Shown one piece after another: positions 8,501 to 15,400 of a stretch of 19,073 bases of DNA (position 1 is the stretch's first letter; each line of letters starts with the position of its first letter). The stretch lies in contig CABQBF010000038.1 of assembly GCA_902462325.1 (NCBI GenBank), positions 1 through 19,073 of the forward strand. Direction: 5' to 3'. The position numbers and the translations under genes are program-made. The DNA is from an uncultured Peptococcaceae bacterium. Its GTDB lineage: Bacteria > Bacillota > Peptococcia > Peptococcales > Peptococcaceae. The notes under the pieces were generated by a model. It was not told where the DNA came from and ran no database searches. It saw nothing but the letters and a program-made list of their open reading frames with translations.

Positions 8501-8742
8501 CGGATGCTGTCAATCCCCGAAACGGAAGACATAGCGCTCTCTAACGGTTTCGTAACACGTTCCTCTACTTCTTCCGGACCGGCGCCATCATAAGTGGACA
8601 TCAAGGCTACTACCGGCAACTCCATCTCAGGCATCAAATCTACTGACATACGTGTAAAAGATACAATCCCAAACATAATCAGGATTAATGCGCACATGGT
8701 AATGGTAACAGGCCGTTTTACTGAGAATTTACCAATATTCAC
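5527..8742 (-). CDS. RND-family efflux pump, inner-membrane transporter (AcrB/SwrC-like)
   Basis: Proton-driven exporter of the resistance-nodulation-division superfamily, 1071 residues, the usual length for the HAE families. It starts with the first membrane helix preceded by FSVKRPVTITM, has two large extracytoplasmic loops and two sets of membrane helices. The proton-relay helix TM4 reads LSVGMVVDNSTVVLENIF with Asp399 and Asn400, the D-N pair common in many Bacillota and Bacteroidota pumps in place of the DD of E. coli AcrB. The tail after the last helix is charged and about 60 residues long. The start is GTG 8742, with GAGGTG 7 nt upstream overlapping the stop codon of the adaptor gene, so the two are tightly coupled. 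The likely partner is the lipoprotein adaptor. Substrate cannot be told from the sequence. Confidence 0.95.
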   Translation of the reverse strand: MNIGKFSVKRPVTITMCALILIMFGIVSFTRMSVDLMPEMELPVVALMSTYDGAGPEEVEERVTKPLESAMSSVSGIDSIRSISAAGSSIVILVFDYGTDLDAATNSVRDKIEQAKMLMPSEVDDTSIMKLDINSMPVLMVGVSGDRSLDDVKKIVDDTIVPRLERINGVAAATSLGGREQQVTITADPYKLSAYGLNAGSISQIVGGENANHPGGYVTQGSQKVLVRTLGQYETIEELAGTQVTLPSGGTVRLGDIVDIRLGLSDVDSIVTLNGEEVIAIGVQKESDGNTVDVDKEVRKAIAELEENLYDDIDITIAYSSADQIIKSVENVESNLFLAVVISMLVIFIFLGNFRSTIIIGVAIPLSLISTFVMLYFGGHTLNMVTLAALALSVGMVVDNSTVVLENIFRHRSMGKSKYQAAVEGTQEVVGAVIASTLTTVAVYLPFVFVSGMTSQLLMPFALTICFALAASLLVSVTVVPMMSSKLLIMYEYNENNKPKGIARFQVWFDRQFDRFVSWYQALLVTALNHKKTTLLAVSAALIASICLIPVIGAELFPAQDSGQISISIELPNNTVLEETEKVAAEVEDMVNKIPEVDLVFNSVGGNGMVSMGGSSTNTASVIVMLTPMDQRDRSDKDIAYLLQQQVDQIPGAEITVTATDGMSMSSSGAISIEIKSNNSDDLDTVANSIEAVMKNVSGTINIENSLEDTSEELDIIINREKAAYYNVSASSVYQTVALALNDSTISKYRGGDEEIDIVLQYPPEITTTLENLENLMIPSNTGGQVPLNEVAAVVHGYGQKSINRQDQSRIATVSCDVYGRDMNSVNNDIQAQLKQIPLPANCTIETGGDAESMRESFTDLFLCITMALILVYMVMACQFESLLMPGLIMMSVPVMFIGVFVGLFLSGQTINMMSLMGVLMLEGIVVNNAIVLVDYVQQLRAKGLCKREAVVESGKTRIRPILVTTLTTVLAMIPQLVSTAEGSEMFKPMAATVIFGLLVSTIISLLVIPVLYEIMESWPKKLRRKIMKNNPQEEIDAAMIALEEGCWHDWEELQARLEAAKQAEEDAERI

Positions 8743-8753
8743 GTCCAGTCACC

Positions 8754-10025
8754 TCACTCTGTTTTTTCTGCTTGTGTTTGTTCTTCGTCAGTAGTTGCAT
8801 CATCTTCCGGCTGTCCGTTATCAGAATTGTCGGCATCATCTTCTGCCGGTTTTAAATCCAAAGCCTGCTCTACGCCGTCAATGGTTACCACAGTTACAGC
8901 TTCACCATCTACCAGGCTGCTATTGCCTTTTACAACGATTTTATCACCAGCCTGTAACCCTTCCGTTACAACATAATTGTCACCGTCGTTGATGCCTAAA
9001 GTCAATTTTGTTTCTTTTACAGTCCCATCAGTCTGTACCACATAAGCAACTGGCTGCGCTTCTTTATACACAATCGCATTCACCGGAATGACCAGCACAT
9101 CATCGGCATGGTCTACAATTACATTAATTTCAGCATACATCCCTGCCACCAGATTATCGTCCTGATTATTCATAGCAATGGTGATGGGATAATTCTTGGT
9201 CTGACTATTCATCACTGCGCTAATTTCCGTAATATTGCCGCTGAACCATTGGTCGGACACCGAATTGATTTTCAGCAGCACTTCCTGACCTACGCGAATT
9301 TTGCTGACGTTCTGCTCATTGATACCGGTGGAAACCTCCAACGTATCCACATTGGCAATCACAAACATTGGCGCACTGGCCGTCGCATAAGAGCCTACAT
9401 CGGCATTGACTGTGGTAACAGTACCGCTGATTGGCGCTGTGATAGTTCCATAGCCCAACGCCAGATTGGCCGACTGCAACGTATTGCGAGCATTGGCTAC
9501 CGCAATCTGCGCACTGTTCAGTTGACTTTGGGCATTATCCCGGGCCAGCTTCAATTGGTCTAAATCGGTCTGGCTCATAGCGCCAATTTCAAACAGCTCC
9601 AACGCATTATTATAATTGGTCACCGCATTGTCATAAGACTGCTGCGCCACTGCAATAGAATTTTCCGCATTAGCCACCGCTAGCTGGGCATTATCGGCTT
9701 GAATTTGGCTGGTTTCTGTATCCAACTGGGCCAACACTTGACCAGCCGTTACTTTATCGCCCACTTTTACATTCACCTGGGTAATCTGCTCCATGCCGTT
9801 CACCTTGGCAATCACATTCACAGTGCTTTCTGCTTCTGTTAAACCGCCCAGTGTAATCACTTTATCAAAATCCTGTACCTGTACTGTTTCCACCTCTACC
9901 GGAACAGTGGATACCGTTTCCTCCTGCGTTGCGTCCTCTTTCGCCCCGCAGCCGCTCATCATTGACATTAGAAGAAAACTCCCCAGCGCCAATGCTGCCA
10001 CCTTTCGTTTTGTCTGTTTCCTCAT
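8754..10025 (-). CDS. Efflux RND transporter adaptor (HlyD/MFP family), lipoprotein
   Basis: Periplasmic-adaptor-type subunit that docks on the RND pump. The N-terminus is positively charged, followed by a hydrophobic stretch and a lipobox ending SMMSGC, so Cys26 should be lipidated and anchor the protein outside the membrane. Then come a lipoyl-like half (KVGDKVTAGQVLAQLD), an Ala/Gln/Asn-rich coiled-coil hairpin (about residues 110-190), the second lipoyl half (YGTITAPISGTVTTV), a beta-barrel domain, a membrane-proximal domain, and an acidic, low-complexity tail. The ATG at 10025 is preceded by AGGAGG with a 7-nt spacer and gives 423 residues; an upstream in-frame start at 10046 lacks this. 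First gene of the operon; 11 nt separate it from the pump gene. No TolC-like gene is nearby. Confidence 0.94.
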   Translation of the reverse strand: MRKQTKRKVAALALGSFLLMSMMSGCGAKEDATQEETVSTVPVEVETVQVQDFDKVITLGGLTEAESTVNVIAKVNGMEQITQVNVKVGDKVTAGQVLAQLDTETSQIQADNAQLAVANAENSIAVAQQSYDNAVTNYNNALELFEIGAMSQTDLDQLKLARDNAQSQLNSAQIAVANARNTLQSANLALGYGTITAPISGTVTTVNADVGSYATASAPMFVIANVDTLEVSTGINEQNVSKIRVGQEVLLKINSVSDQWFSGNITEISAVMNSQTKNYPITIAMNNQDDNLVAGMYAEINVIVDHADDVLVIPVNAIVYKEAQPVAYVVQTDGTVKETKLTLGINDGDNYVVTEGLQAGDKIVVKGNSSLVDGEAVTVVTIDGVEQALDLKPAEDDADNSDNGQPEDDATTDEEQTQAEKTE

Positions 10026-10056
10026 GCCTTCTCCTCCTGTAAACACATATCTATTG

Positions 10057-10078
10057 ATTGACTGACTGGTCAGTCAAT
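10057..10078. promoter_or_regulatory. Palindromic operator, probably bound by the TetR protein
   Basis: Two perfect 10-bp arms, ATTGACTGAC and GTCAGTCAAT, with a 2-bp spacer. The TGACTGAC/GTCAGTCA pattern is common among TetR-family operators. It sits immediately downstream of the operon -10 box, covering roughly +4 to +25, where a bound dimer would block transcription. The nearest TetR gene is the last gene of the same operon. Confidence 0.8.
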
Positions 10079-10087
10079 TTCTTTTTT

Positions 10088-10116
10088 ATTATAATAGACG
10101 ACCCTCAAAATGGCAA
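10088..10116 (-). promoter_or_regulatory. Promoter of the efflux operon
   Basis: TTGCCA (10111-10116), a 17-bp spacer and a perfect TATAAT (10088-10093) on the minus strand, with predicted start near 10081. The operator begins a few bases downstream, as expected for a TetR-repressed promoter. Confidence 0.8.
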
Positions 10117-10305
10117 TAAAAATTATCATGCTTTGAAAAATTGTAAGAATCTCTTGAATATTTCTTAAACATTTCTAGTCGTTTCATGTTGCAGACACTG
10201 TCCCGGGCTACTTTCCCGAAAGAAACATTTGACTTTTTCATACAGAAAGACGATAGCTTTTAGATACGATTTACCTTTATCTGAAGACTTCAATTTAAAA
10301 ATCGT
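10117..10305. other. Intergenic stretch with no gene seen
   Basis: AT-rich sequence between the efflux promoter and the dapL terminator. Short palindromes such as CTTTCGGGAAAG and CCCGGG occur, but no open frame with a ribosome site and no convincing promoter or RNA fold. Confidence 0.5.
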
Positions 10306-10306
10306 A

Positions 10307-10351
10307 AAACAAAACGGTACAGCCGCTGTTTTCACAGTCTGCTGTACCGTT
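10307..10351 (-). terminator. Terminator of the pyrG-dapL unit
   Basis: AACGGTACAGC (10341-10351) pairs perfectly with GCTGTACCGTT (10313-10323). Inside, CTGT-GAAA-ACAG forms the cap. TTGTTTT follows on the minus strand. It begins 17 nt after the dapL stop codon. Confidence 0.85.
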
Positions 10352-10368
10352 CTGTTGTTTCTATGCAA

Positions 10369-11553
10369 TTATTTTTTCAAAGCGGCTTTGATGCGTTCTA
10401 CTGCTTCTTTGGTGTTTTCTCTGTCGCCAAAGGCGGTTAAACGGAAGAAGCCTTCGCCGTTGTTGCCGAAACCTGCGCCCGGCGTGCCTACCACGTTGGC
10501 ATTTTCCAGAAGGAAGTCGAAAAATTCCCAGGAGCCCATACCGTTGGGGCATTGCAGCCAGATATAGGGCGAATTGATGCCGCCGGTATACCAGATGCCC
10601 AATTCATCCAGAGCGTGGGCAATAATTTTGGCGTTTGCTTTATAATAGGCAATGGCTTCCTGAATTTGCTTTTGCCCTTCTTCGGTAAACACTGCTTCCG
10701 CGCCCCGCTGTACCACATAGGGCACGCCGTTAAATTTGGTGGTTTGACGGCGCAGCCACAGCTTGTTCAGGCTTTGTCCGCCCCGTTCTAATTCCATGGG
10801 CACTACGGTGTAGCCGCAGCGGGTGCCGGTGAAGCCGGCCGTTTTGGAGAAGGAGCAGAATTCGATGGCGCATTTGCGGGCGCCTTCGATTTCAAAAATA
10901 CTTCTCGGCAGGCTTTCGTCTGCCACAAACACTTCATAGGCTGCGTCAAAGAGAATGACCGCATCGTTGGCGATGGCGTAATCGACCCAGGCCTTCAACT
11001 GTTTTTTGTTGTACACAGCGCCGGTTGGATTGTTAGGCGAGCATAGATAGATGATGTCGGCCTGTACGGCGGCATCGGGCATAGCCAAAAAGCCGTTGCT
11101 GGCGTTGGCGTCCATAAATTTCACCTGCCGCCCGGCCATCACGTTGGTATCTACATAAACGGGATAAACCGGATCGGGAATCAGCACCACGTTGTCCTGG
11201 TCGAAAATGTCCAGAATGTTGCCTACATCGCTTTTGGCCCCGTCGCTGATAAAGATTTCGTCTAACGCTAACTGCACATCCCGTTTGGCATAGTAAGCCT
11301 GCACAGCTTCTTTTAAGAAATCGTAGCCCTGTTCTGGACCGTAACCGTGGAAGTTTTCCTTGGTACCCATTTCCTCTACAGCTTTGTGCATCGCTTCGGT
11401 GACTGCTGTACACAGTGGAATGGTCACATCGCCAATCCCCAGCTTGATAACCTTTTTATCAGGATGGCTGGCCTGAAATTCTCTTGATTTTCTGTTGACC
11501 GTAGCAAAAAGATAGCTATCCTTCAAATTCAGATAATTCTTATTGATTTTCAT
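10369..11553 (-). CDS. dapL: LL-diaminopimelate aminotransferase
   Basis: Pyridoxal-phosphate enzyme that converts tetrahydrodipicolinate and glutamate directly to LL-2,6-diaminopimelate, a one-step route to lysine and the peptidoglycan cross-link. The 394 residues match fold-type I aminotransferases of the DapL family: the N-terminal MKINKNYLNLKDSYLF with IKLGIGDVT, GYGPEQGYDFLKEAV, the DGAKSD cofactor-phosphate region, CSPNNPTGAVY, FDAAYEVF, and SFSKTAGFTGTRCG with Lys237 as the Schiff-base lysine. RLTAFG near the C-terminus holds the carboxylate-binding arginine. The ATG at 11553 has GGAGGG upstream. It lies 60 nt after pyrG on the same strand with no clear promoter between, so the two are probably cotranscribed. 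A DapL outside plants and chlamydiae fits anaerobic Bacillota. Confidence 0.95.
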   Translation of the reverse strand: MKINKNYLNLKDSYLFATVNRKSREFQASHPDKKVIKLGIGDVTIPLCTAVTEAMHKAVEEMGTKENFHGYGPEQGYDFLKEAVQAYYAKRDVQLALDEIFISDGAKSDVGNILDIFDQDNVVLIPDPVYPVYVDTNVMAGRQVKFMDANASNGFLAMPDAAVQADIIYLCSPNNPTGAVYNKKQLKAWVDYAIANDAVILFDAAYEVFVADESLPRSIFEIEGARKCAIEFCSFSKTAGFTGTRCGYTVVPMELERGGQSLNKLWLRRQTTKFNGVPYVVQRGAEAVFTEEGQKQIQEAIAYYKANAKIIAHALDELGIWYTGGINSPYIWLQCPNGMGSWEFFDFLLENANVVGTPGAGFGNNGEGFFRLTAFGDRENTKEAVERIKAALKK

Positions 11554-11613
11554 TTCACTGATTCCCTCCGCATATAAATTTTTTGCTCTATAAAATTCTT
11601 TTTACACCAATAA

Positions 11614-13215
11614 TTATTTACTTTCTAAGGCCGCTTTAATCAACTGCCGAAACAATGGATGGGCATGGTTGGGGCGGCTCTTAAATTCGGGATGATACTG
11701 CACACCTACATAGAACCGATTGCCCGGCACTTCTACCGCTTCTACCAACCGACCGTCCGGACTGGTGCCAGTGATGGCTAAGCCGGCCGCTTCCAACTGT
11801 TCCCGATACTCGTTGTTAAATTCGTACCGATGACGGTGCCGTTCCTGTACCTCCGGTTTGCCATAAGCATTGGCCATAACCGAGCCCTCTTTGATAACGC
11901 AGGGATAGGCGCCCAGCCGCATGGTGCCGCCTTTGGGCAAATTGCCCTGCTGATCCGGCATCAAGTCGATCACATTGTTGGCGCCGTTGGGTGTAAATTC
12001 ACTGGAGTTGGCGTCCTGTAAGCCCAAAACAGTGCGGGCATATTCAATCACTGCAATCTGCATCCCCAGACAAATACCCAAATAAGGCACATTGTGCTGA
12101 CGGGCATATTTGGCCGTGATAATTTTGCCTTCCACGCCGCGGTCGCCAAAGCCGCCCGGTACCAAAATGCCGTGACAATCCTTCAACAGTTCCGCTACGG
12201 TTTCTTCGGTAACGTCTTCCGAATCCACCCATTTAATATCTACCACCGCGCCGTTTTCATAGCCGCCGTGGTGCAGCGCTTCTGCCACAGAAAGGTACGC
12301 GTCGTGCAGTTTCACATATTTACCCACCAAAGCAATGCGCACCGTTTTATCCCGCTGATTAATCCGTTTCAGCATCTCGTTCCACTCGCCCAAATTGGCT
12401 GGCGGCAAATTCAGTTTTAATTCCCGGCAGACAATTTCGGACAGATGATTTTCTTCCAGCATAATCGGCGCTTGATACAGCACCGGCAAGGTTAAATTTT
12501 CAATGACGCAGTCGGGTTTGACATTACAGAACATGGCAATTTTCTGGATGATGGTTTTATCAATGGGCTCATCGCAGCGGGCAATGATAATATCCGGAAT
12601 AATCCCCATTGAGCGCAGTTCTTTTACCGAATGCTGGGTTGGCTTGGATTTATGTTCGCCGGAGCTTTTGATATAAGGAATTAACGTAACGTGCATAAAC
12701 AGGCAGTTATCGCTGCCTACCTCTAACGATACCTGGCGAATGGCTTCTAAGAAAGGCTGGCTTTCAATATCGCCGGTGGTGCCGCCGATTTCTGTGATAA
12801 TCACGTCGGCGTTGGAGGTTTTCCCCACACTGTAAATAAACGATTTGATTTCATTGGTGATATGCGGAATCACCTGCACCGTTTCGCCCAAATATTCGCC
12901 GTTGCGTTCTTTGGTCAAGACATTCCAGTAAACCTTGCCTGTTGTTAAATTGGAATACTTGTTTAAGTCTTCGTCGATAAACCGTTCATAATGGCCTAAA
13001 TCCAAATCTGTTTCTGCGCCGTCTTCGGTTACATAAACCTCCCCGTGCTGATATGGGCTCATAGTGCCTGGGTCCACATTGATATATGGGTCCAGCTTCT
13101 GCGCAATCACCTTCAGCCCTCTGGCTTTCAGCAGTCTGCCCAACGATGCAGCGGTAATGCCTTTTCCCAGACCGGAAACGACTCCGCCGGTGACAAAAAT
13201 GTACTTGGTACTCAT
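11614..13215 (-). CDS. pyrG: CTP synthase (glutamine hydrolysing)
   Basis: Converts UTP to CTP using ATP and ammonia released from glutamine; last step of pyrimidine nucleotide synthesis. The 533 residues match the usual length. The synthase domain opens with the family signature KYIFVTGGVVSGLGKGI (ATP site) and includes LDPYINVDPGTMSP and EIGGTTGDIES. The class I glutamine amidotransferase domain carries the nucleophile Cys382 in GICLGMQ and the His508/Glu510 pair in QYHPEF. The ATG at 13215 has a GGGGG ribosome site 10 nt upstream. The leader of roughly 65 nt shows no terminator hairpin of the kind used in pyrG attenuation in Bacillus. It lies between an ANTAR-domain regulator upstream and dapL downstream. 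Confidence 0.97.
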   Translation of the reverse strand: MSTKYIFVTGGVVSGLGKGITAASLGRLLKARGLKVIAQKLDPYINVDPGTMSPYQHGEVYVTEDGAETDLDLGHYERFIDEDLNKYSNLTTGKVYWNVLTKERNGEYLGETVQVIPHITNEIKSFIYSVGKTSNADVIITEIGGTTGDIESQPFLEAIRQVSLEVGSDNCLFMHVTLIPYIKSSGEHKSKPTQHSVKELRSMGIIPDIIIARCDEPIDKTIIQKIAMFCNVKPDCVIENLTLPVLYQAPIMLEENHLSEIVCRELKLNLPPANLGEWNEMLKRINQRDKTVRIALVGKYVKLHDAYLSVAEALHHGGYENGAVVDIKWVDSEDVTEETVAELLKDCHGILVPGGFGDRGVEGKIITAKYARQHNVPYLGICLGMQIAVIEYARTVLGLQDANSSEFTPNGANNVIDLMPDQQGNLPKGGTMRLGAYPCVIKEGSVMANAYGKPEVQERHRHRYEFNNEYREQLEAAGLAITGTSPDGRLVEAVEVPGNRFYVGVQYHPEFKSRPNHAHPLFRQLIKAALESK

Positions 13216-13279
13216 TGATTGGTATCCCCCTTGATTTATGTGTAAAATAATAGTATTTCGTCTTCGTATTTTGTCATTT

Positions 13280-13304
13280 AAAGTTTAATTATAGCATAAA
13301 CTTT
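13280..13304 (-). promoter_or_regulatory. Extended -10 promoter of pyrG framed by an inverted repeat
   Basis: On the minus strand the extended -10 TGCTATAAT (13288-13296) is flanked exactly by AAAGTTTA and TAAACTTT, perfect 8-bp arms of an inverted repeat (13280-13287 and 13297-13304). The repeat begins at the base next to the stop codon of the upstream gene. The -35 region is weak, as is usual with an extended -10. This looks like an operator over the promoter, though AT-rich arms can pair by chance. Confidence 0.55.
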
Positions 13305-13874
13305 CTAATTTTCATAGGTATTTATGATACCTTCTGCAACTTCTCGCTTGGTAATGCGCAAATCCATGGCCTGCTTTTCAATGTAGTGATGGGCCTGTGG
13401 CTCGGATAATTTCAGCACCTGAATCAGCACCAGCTTGGCCCGGTTGAGCAGATTGGCGTCCTGAATTTGGCGATTGAGCCGGTCCCGCTCGGCCTGTAGC
13501 TGCTGCATTCGTTCTGTCTGCACCAGAATGCACTGCACCATCTGAAAAAACACAGCCCGCTTTAAGGGCTTGGCAATCATGTAAATGCCTGTTTTGCCAA
13601 TGCGCTCCCAAACAGCGTCTACATGCTCGGCCTTCACCAGCAAAATCACCGCAGCGCCTTGCCGGAAGGCCAACCGCGCTACCGCTTCGCCGTGTTCATC
13701 GGATAAGGGCGCGTTCACCACCACCAAATCAAACTGCTGCTTTTCCAATTGGCGGCGCGCTTCCAAACCGGTTTCGGCGCAACAGCAGGCCGATAACCGC
13801 ATTTCCTGGAGTAACTGCTGCAATAACCGTTGTCCCTGTTCATTGCCAGCGACTGTCATAATTTGTTCCAGCAC
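13305..13874 (-). CDS. ANTAR-domain protein with a degenerate receiver domain
   Basis: Probable RNA-binding antiterminator. The 189 residues form a response-regulator-like receiver domain (about 1-118), a coiled-coil linker (QTERMQQLQAERDRLNRQ) and a C-terminal ANTAR domain (about 128-188) with the typical NRAKLVLIQVLKLSEPQAHHY and QAMDLRITKREVAEGI. The phosphoacceptor position reads FDLVVVNAPLSDEHG, so Asn54 stands where Asp should be, while the lysine of MIAKPL (Lys102) is kept; phosphorylation control is therefore unlikely. The start is GTG 13874, with a perfect AGGAGG 7 nt upstream; the ATG at 13934 falls inside the promoter. ANTAR proteins bind paired hexaloop hairpins in leader RNAs, and in Clostridia they often lie near nitrogen genes. 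Its target here is not identified; pyrG is the next gene downstream. Confidence 0.88.
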   Translation of the reverse strand: MLEQIMTVAGNEQGQRLLQQLLQEMRLSACCCAETGLEARRQLEKQQFDLVVVNAPLSDEHGEAVARLAFRQGAAVILLVKAEHVDAVWERIGKTGIYMIAKPLKRAVFFQMVQCILVQTERMQQLQAERDRLNRQIQDANLLNRAKLVLIQVLKLSEPQAHHYIEKQAMDLRITKREVAEGIINTYEN

Positions 13875-13881
13875 AGCAAGT

Positions 13882-13887
13882 CCTCCT
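13882..13887 (-). promoter_or_regulatory. Ribosome binding site that sets the GTG start of the ANTAR gene
   Basis: A perfect AGGAGG on the minus strand, 7 nt before GTG at 13874. It rules out the longer reading from 13934, which would begin inside the promoter. Confidence 0.8.
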
Positions 13888-13905
13888 CTCTCCGCACATT
13901 CTCTT

Positions 13906-13934
13906 ATTATAGCGAAAAAATGCCAGCCTGTCAT
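13906..13934 (-). promoter_or_regulatory. Promoter of the ANTAR gene
   Basis: ATGACA (13929-13934), a 17-bp spacer and a perfect TATAAT (13906-13911) on the minus strand. The start near 13899 gives a leader of about 25 nt with a strong ribosome site. Confidence 0.75.
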
Positions 13935-13956
13935 CTTCTAATTGCAAGGATTTTTT

Positions 13957-13995
13957 ACCGGCACCGCACTGCAAGGGGACAGCAGCAATGCCGGT
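13957..13995. repeat. Inverted repeat upstream of the ANTAR promoter
   Basis: ACCGGCA (13957-13963) and TGCCGGT (13989-13995), with an inner CTGC/GCAG pair. It lies just upstream of the ANTAR promoter. It has no T-run on the minus strand and only a weak one on the plus strand, so it is not a clear terminator. The rest of 13996-14100 holds no gene that I can see. Confidence 0.35.
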
Positions 13996-14100
13996 CATTT
14001 TCCCTCATTAGTTTAGCGTTCCCCATCTAGGCTGTCAATTTGTTTCCCCGATGTATACTGTATTTGCCCCGTGTATTTTGTATGAAGAAAAAGGAACCCG

Positions 14101-14134
14101 CATAAAAAGCAGAGCTGCGCGCAACTCTGCTTTT
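14101..14134 (-). terminator. Terminator after the broken second ftsH
   Basis: AAAAGCAGAG pairs with CTCTGCTTTT around a GC-rich core (14105-14134), and the second arm continues as TTTTTATG on the minus strand. The fold is symmetric, so it could also stop plus-strand transcripts. Confidence 0.75.
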
Positions 14135-14150
14135 CCAATCATTCCTTTCT

Positions 14151-14198
14151 GTTATTCAATCAGTTATTCAACTAATTATTCAATCAGCTATTCAAAAT
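14151..14198. repeat. Four imperfect 12-bp tandem repeats at the end of the broken ftsH
   Basis: Units GTTATTCAATCA, GTTATTCAACTA, ATTATTCAATCA and GCTATTCAAAAT. Read on the minus strand, the 12-bp period keeps the frame, and each unit that follows the last codons begins with a stop (TGA, TAG, TGA). The end of the gene (Leu-Asn-Ser-stop) seems to have been duplicated in tandem. Confidence 0.8.
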
Positions 14199-15215
14199 TT
14201 GCATAAATTCTTCGCCGGTAATCGTTTCTTTTTCATATAAATATTCGGACAACTGGTCCAGCTTTTCTCTGTTCTCCAGCAAAATCTGCGCCGCTTTTTC
14301 ATGGGAAGCCTTCACCAGAGCCACCACTTCTTTGTCAATCTGCGCCTGCGTTTCCGCCGAGCAAGCCAGCGAGGTATCTCCGCCCAAATATTGATGATTC
14401 ACCGTTTCCATGGCCACCATATCAAACTGACGACTCATTCCATAGCGGGTAATCTTTGGTCTGCTTAAACAAGTCCCGCACCTTAGACGCCCCCATACCG
14501 ACAAACATTTCCACAAACTCCGAGCCGGAAATGGAGAAAAAGGAGACATTGGCTTCACCGGCCACCGCTTTGGTCAGCATGGTCTTCCCTGTGCCGGGAG
14601 GCCCCACCAGCAAAATCCCTTTAGGCATGGACGCGCCGATTTCTTTATATTTTTCTGGATTATGGAGATATTCTACAATTTCCGTCAGGTCTTCCTTGGC
14701 CTCATCCTCACCGGCTACATCGGAAAATTTAATGCCCTCCGACGATTTCACATAGATTTTGGCGTTGCTCTTGCCCATGCCAAACATCATAGAATTGGAG
14801 CCGCCAGCCCGCTCCATCATTTTTTTCGACATATACTGGCCAAGCCCGATAAACAGCAGTATAGGCAGTACAAAAAACAACAGCATACTGACAAACGGTA
14901 AGGTTCTTTCTACAATTTCGCTGGAAAAAATGGCCCCATTGTCATACAATCTTTGAATTAAATCGGGATCATTCATCAGCCCTGTTTTGAAAATCTGCTT
15001 TCGTCTTTGTCCGTAAAAATAATCTGATTACTCTGCAGCCCTACCCGGCCGATTTCCTGCTCATAGGTCATCTGCATAAAGGTGCCGTAATCCACCTCTT
15101 TTACCTGAGCCTGCAACATATATGGCACTGCAAGAAAATTAAACAGCAACAAGACCAGCAATACAATCCCATAATAATAAATCAGCGGCTTTCTTGGGGT
15201 TTTCACCTCATTCAT
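14184..15215 (-). pseudogene. Second FtsH-type protease gene, frameshifted and internally deleted
   Basis: Remains of another FtsH, distinct from the intact copy at 1102-3096. The first part (ATG 15215, ribosome site GGAGG) has the N-terminal anchor KPLIYYYGIVLLVLLLFNF. Its frame ends in a TGA at 14976-14978, while the normal continuation, KTGLMNDPDLIQRLYDNG, is in another frame, so a frameshift lies around 14990-15010. The second part has the second membrane helix, DVAGEDEAKEDL and the Walker A motif GPPGTGKT. After VRDLFKQTK, near 14455, the sequence jumps to ITRYGMSRQFDMVAMETV in yet another frame. About 260 codons are gone, including Walker B, the arginine-finger region and the zinc site HEXXH. 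The C-terminus ends normally as EEFMQILNS. It cannot make a working protease. Confidence 0.93.
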
Positions 15216-15286
15216 ACCCAATTCCTCCTTCTATCATTCCGCCCATTTTGAGCCTTAACAACAGCACAACAAAATAAATAATGCCT

Positions 15287-15315
15287 ACTATAATTATAAT
15301 CGCTGTTCTTGGCAA
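15287..15315 (-). promoter_or_regulatory. Promoter of the broken second ftsH
   Basis: TTGCCA (15310-15315), a 17-bp spacer and TATAGT (15287-15292) on the minus strand, start near 15280. An overlapping TATAAT (15295-15300) could be used instead. The promoter looks intact, so the decayed gene may still be transcribed. Confidence 0.6.
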
Positions 15316-15339
15316 TGACCATAGGCAATTCCAGCCATT

Positions 15340-15400
15340 TGTATAGACACTTCTCTCGATTTGTAAAGTATTTTTATAAAACCGACTAATTGTCTATACA
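15340..15400. repeat. Divergent 10-bp inverted sites between the two broken genes
   Basis: TGTATAGACA (15340-15349) and its exact reverse complement TGTCTATACA (15391-15400) are 41 bp apart between two divergent promoters. The right site overlaps a second inverted repeat, TACAGT/ACTGTA (15397-15416), just upstream of the plus-strand promoter. They look like binding sites for a shared regulator. Confidence 0.45.

Noticed and set aside
10165..10368. A 67-codon minus-strand frame between dapL and the efflux operon
   Set aside because: It runs through the dapL terminator hairpin, has no ribosome site and a low-complexity product.
13257..13270. Shared 11-mer GTCTTCGTATT near the pyrG leader and near the broken TetR gene (16810)
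   Set aside because: Matches of this length are expected by chance many times in 19 kb, and the contexts differ.
14151..14198. CRISPR-like array
   Set aside because: The repeats are 12 bp, tandem and without spacers; no cas gene is nearby.
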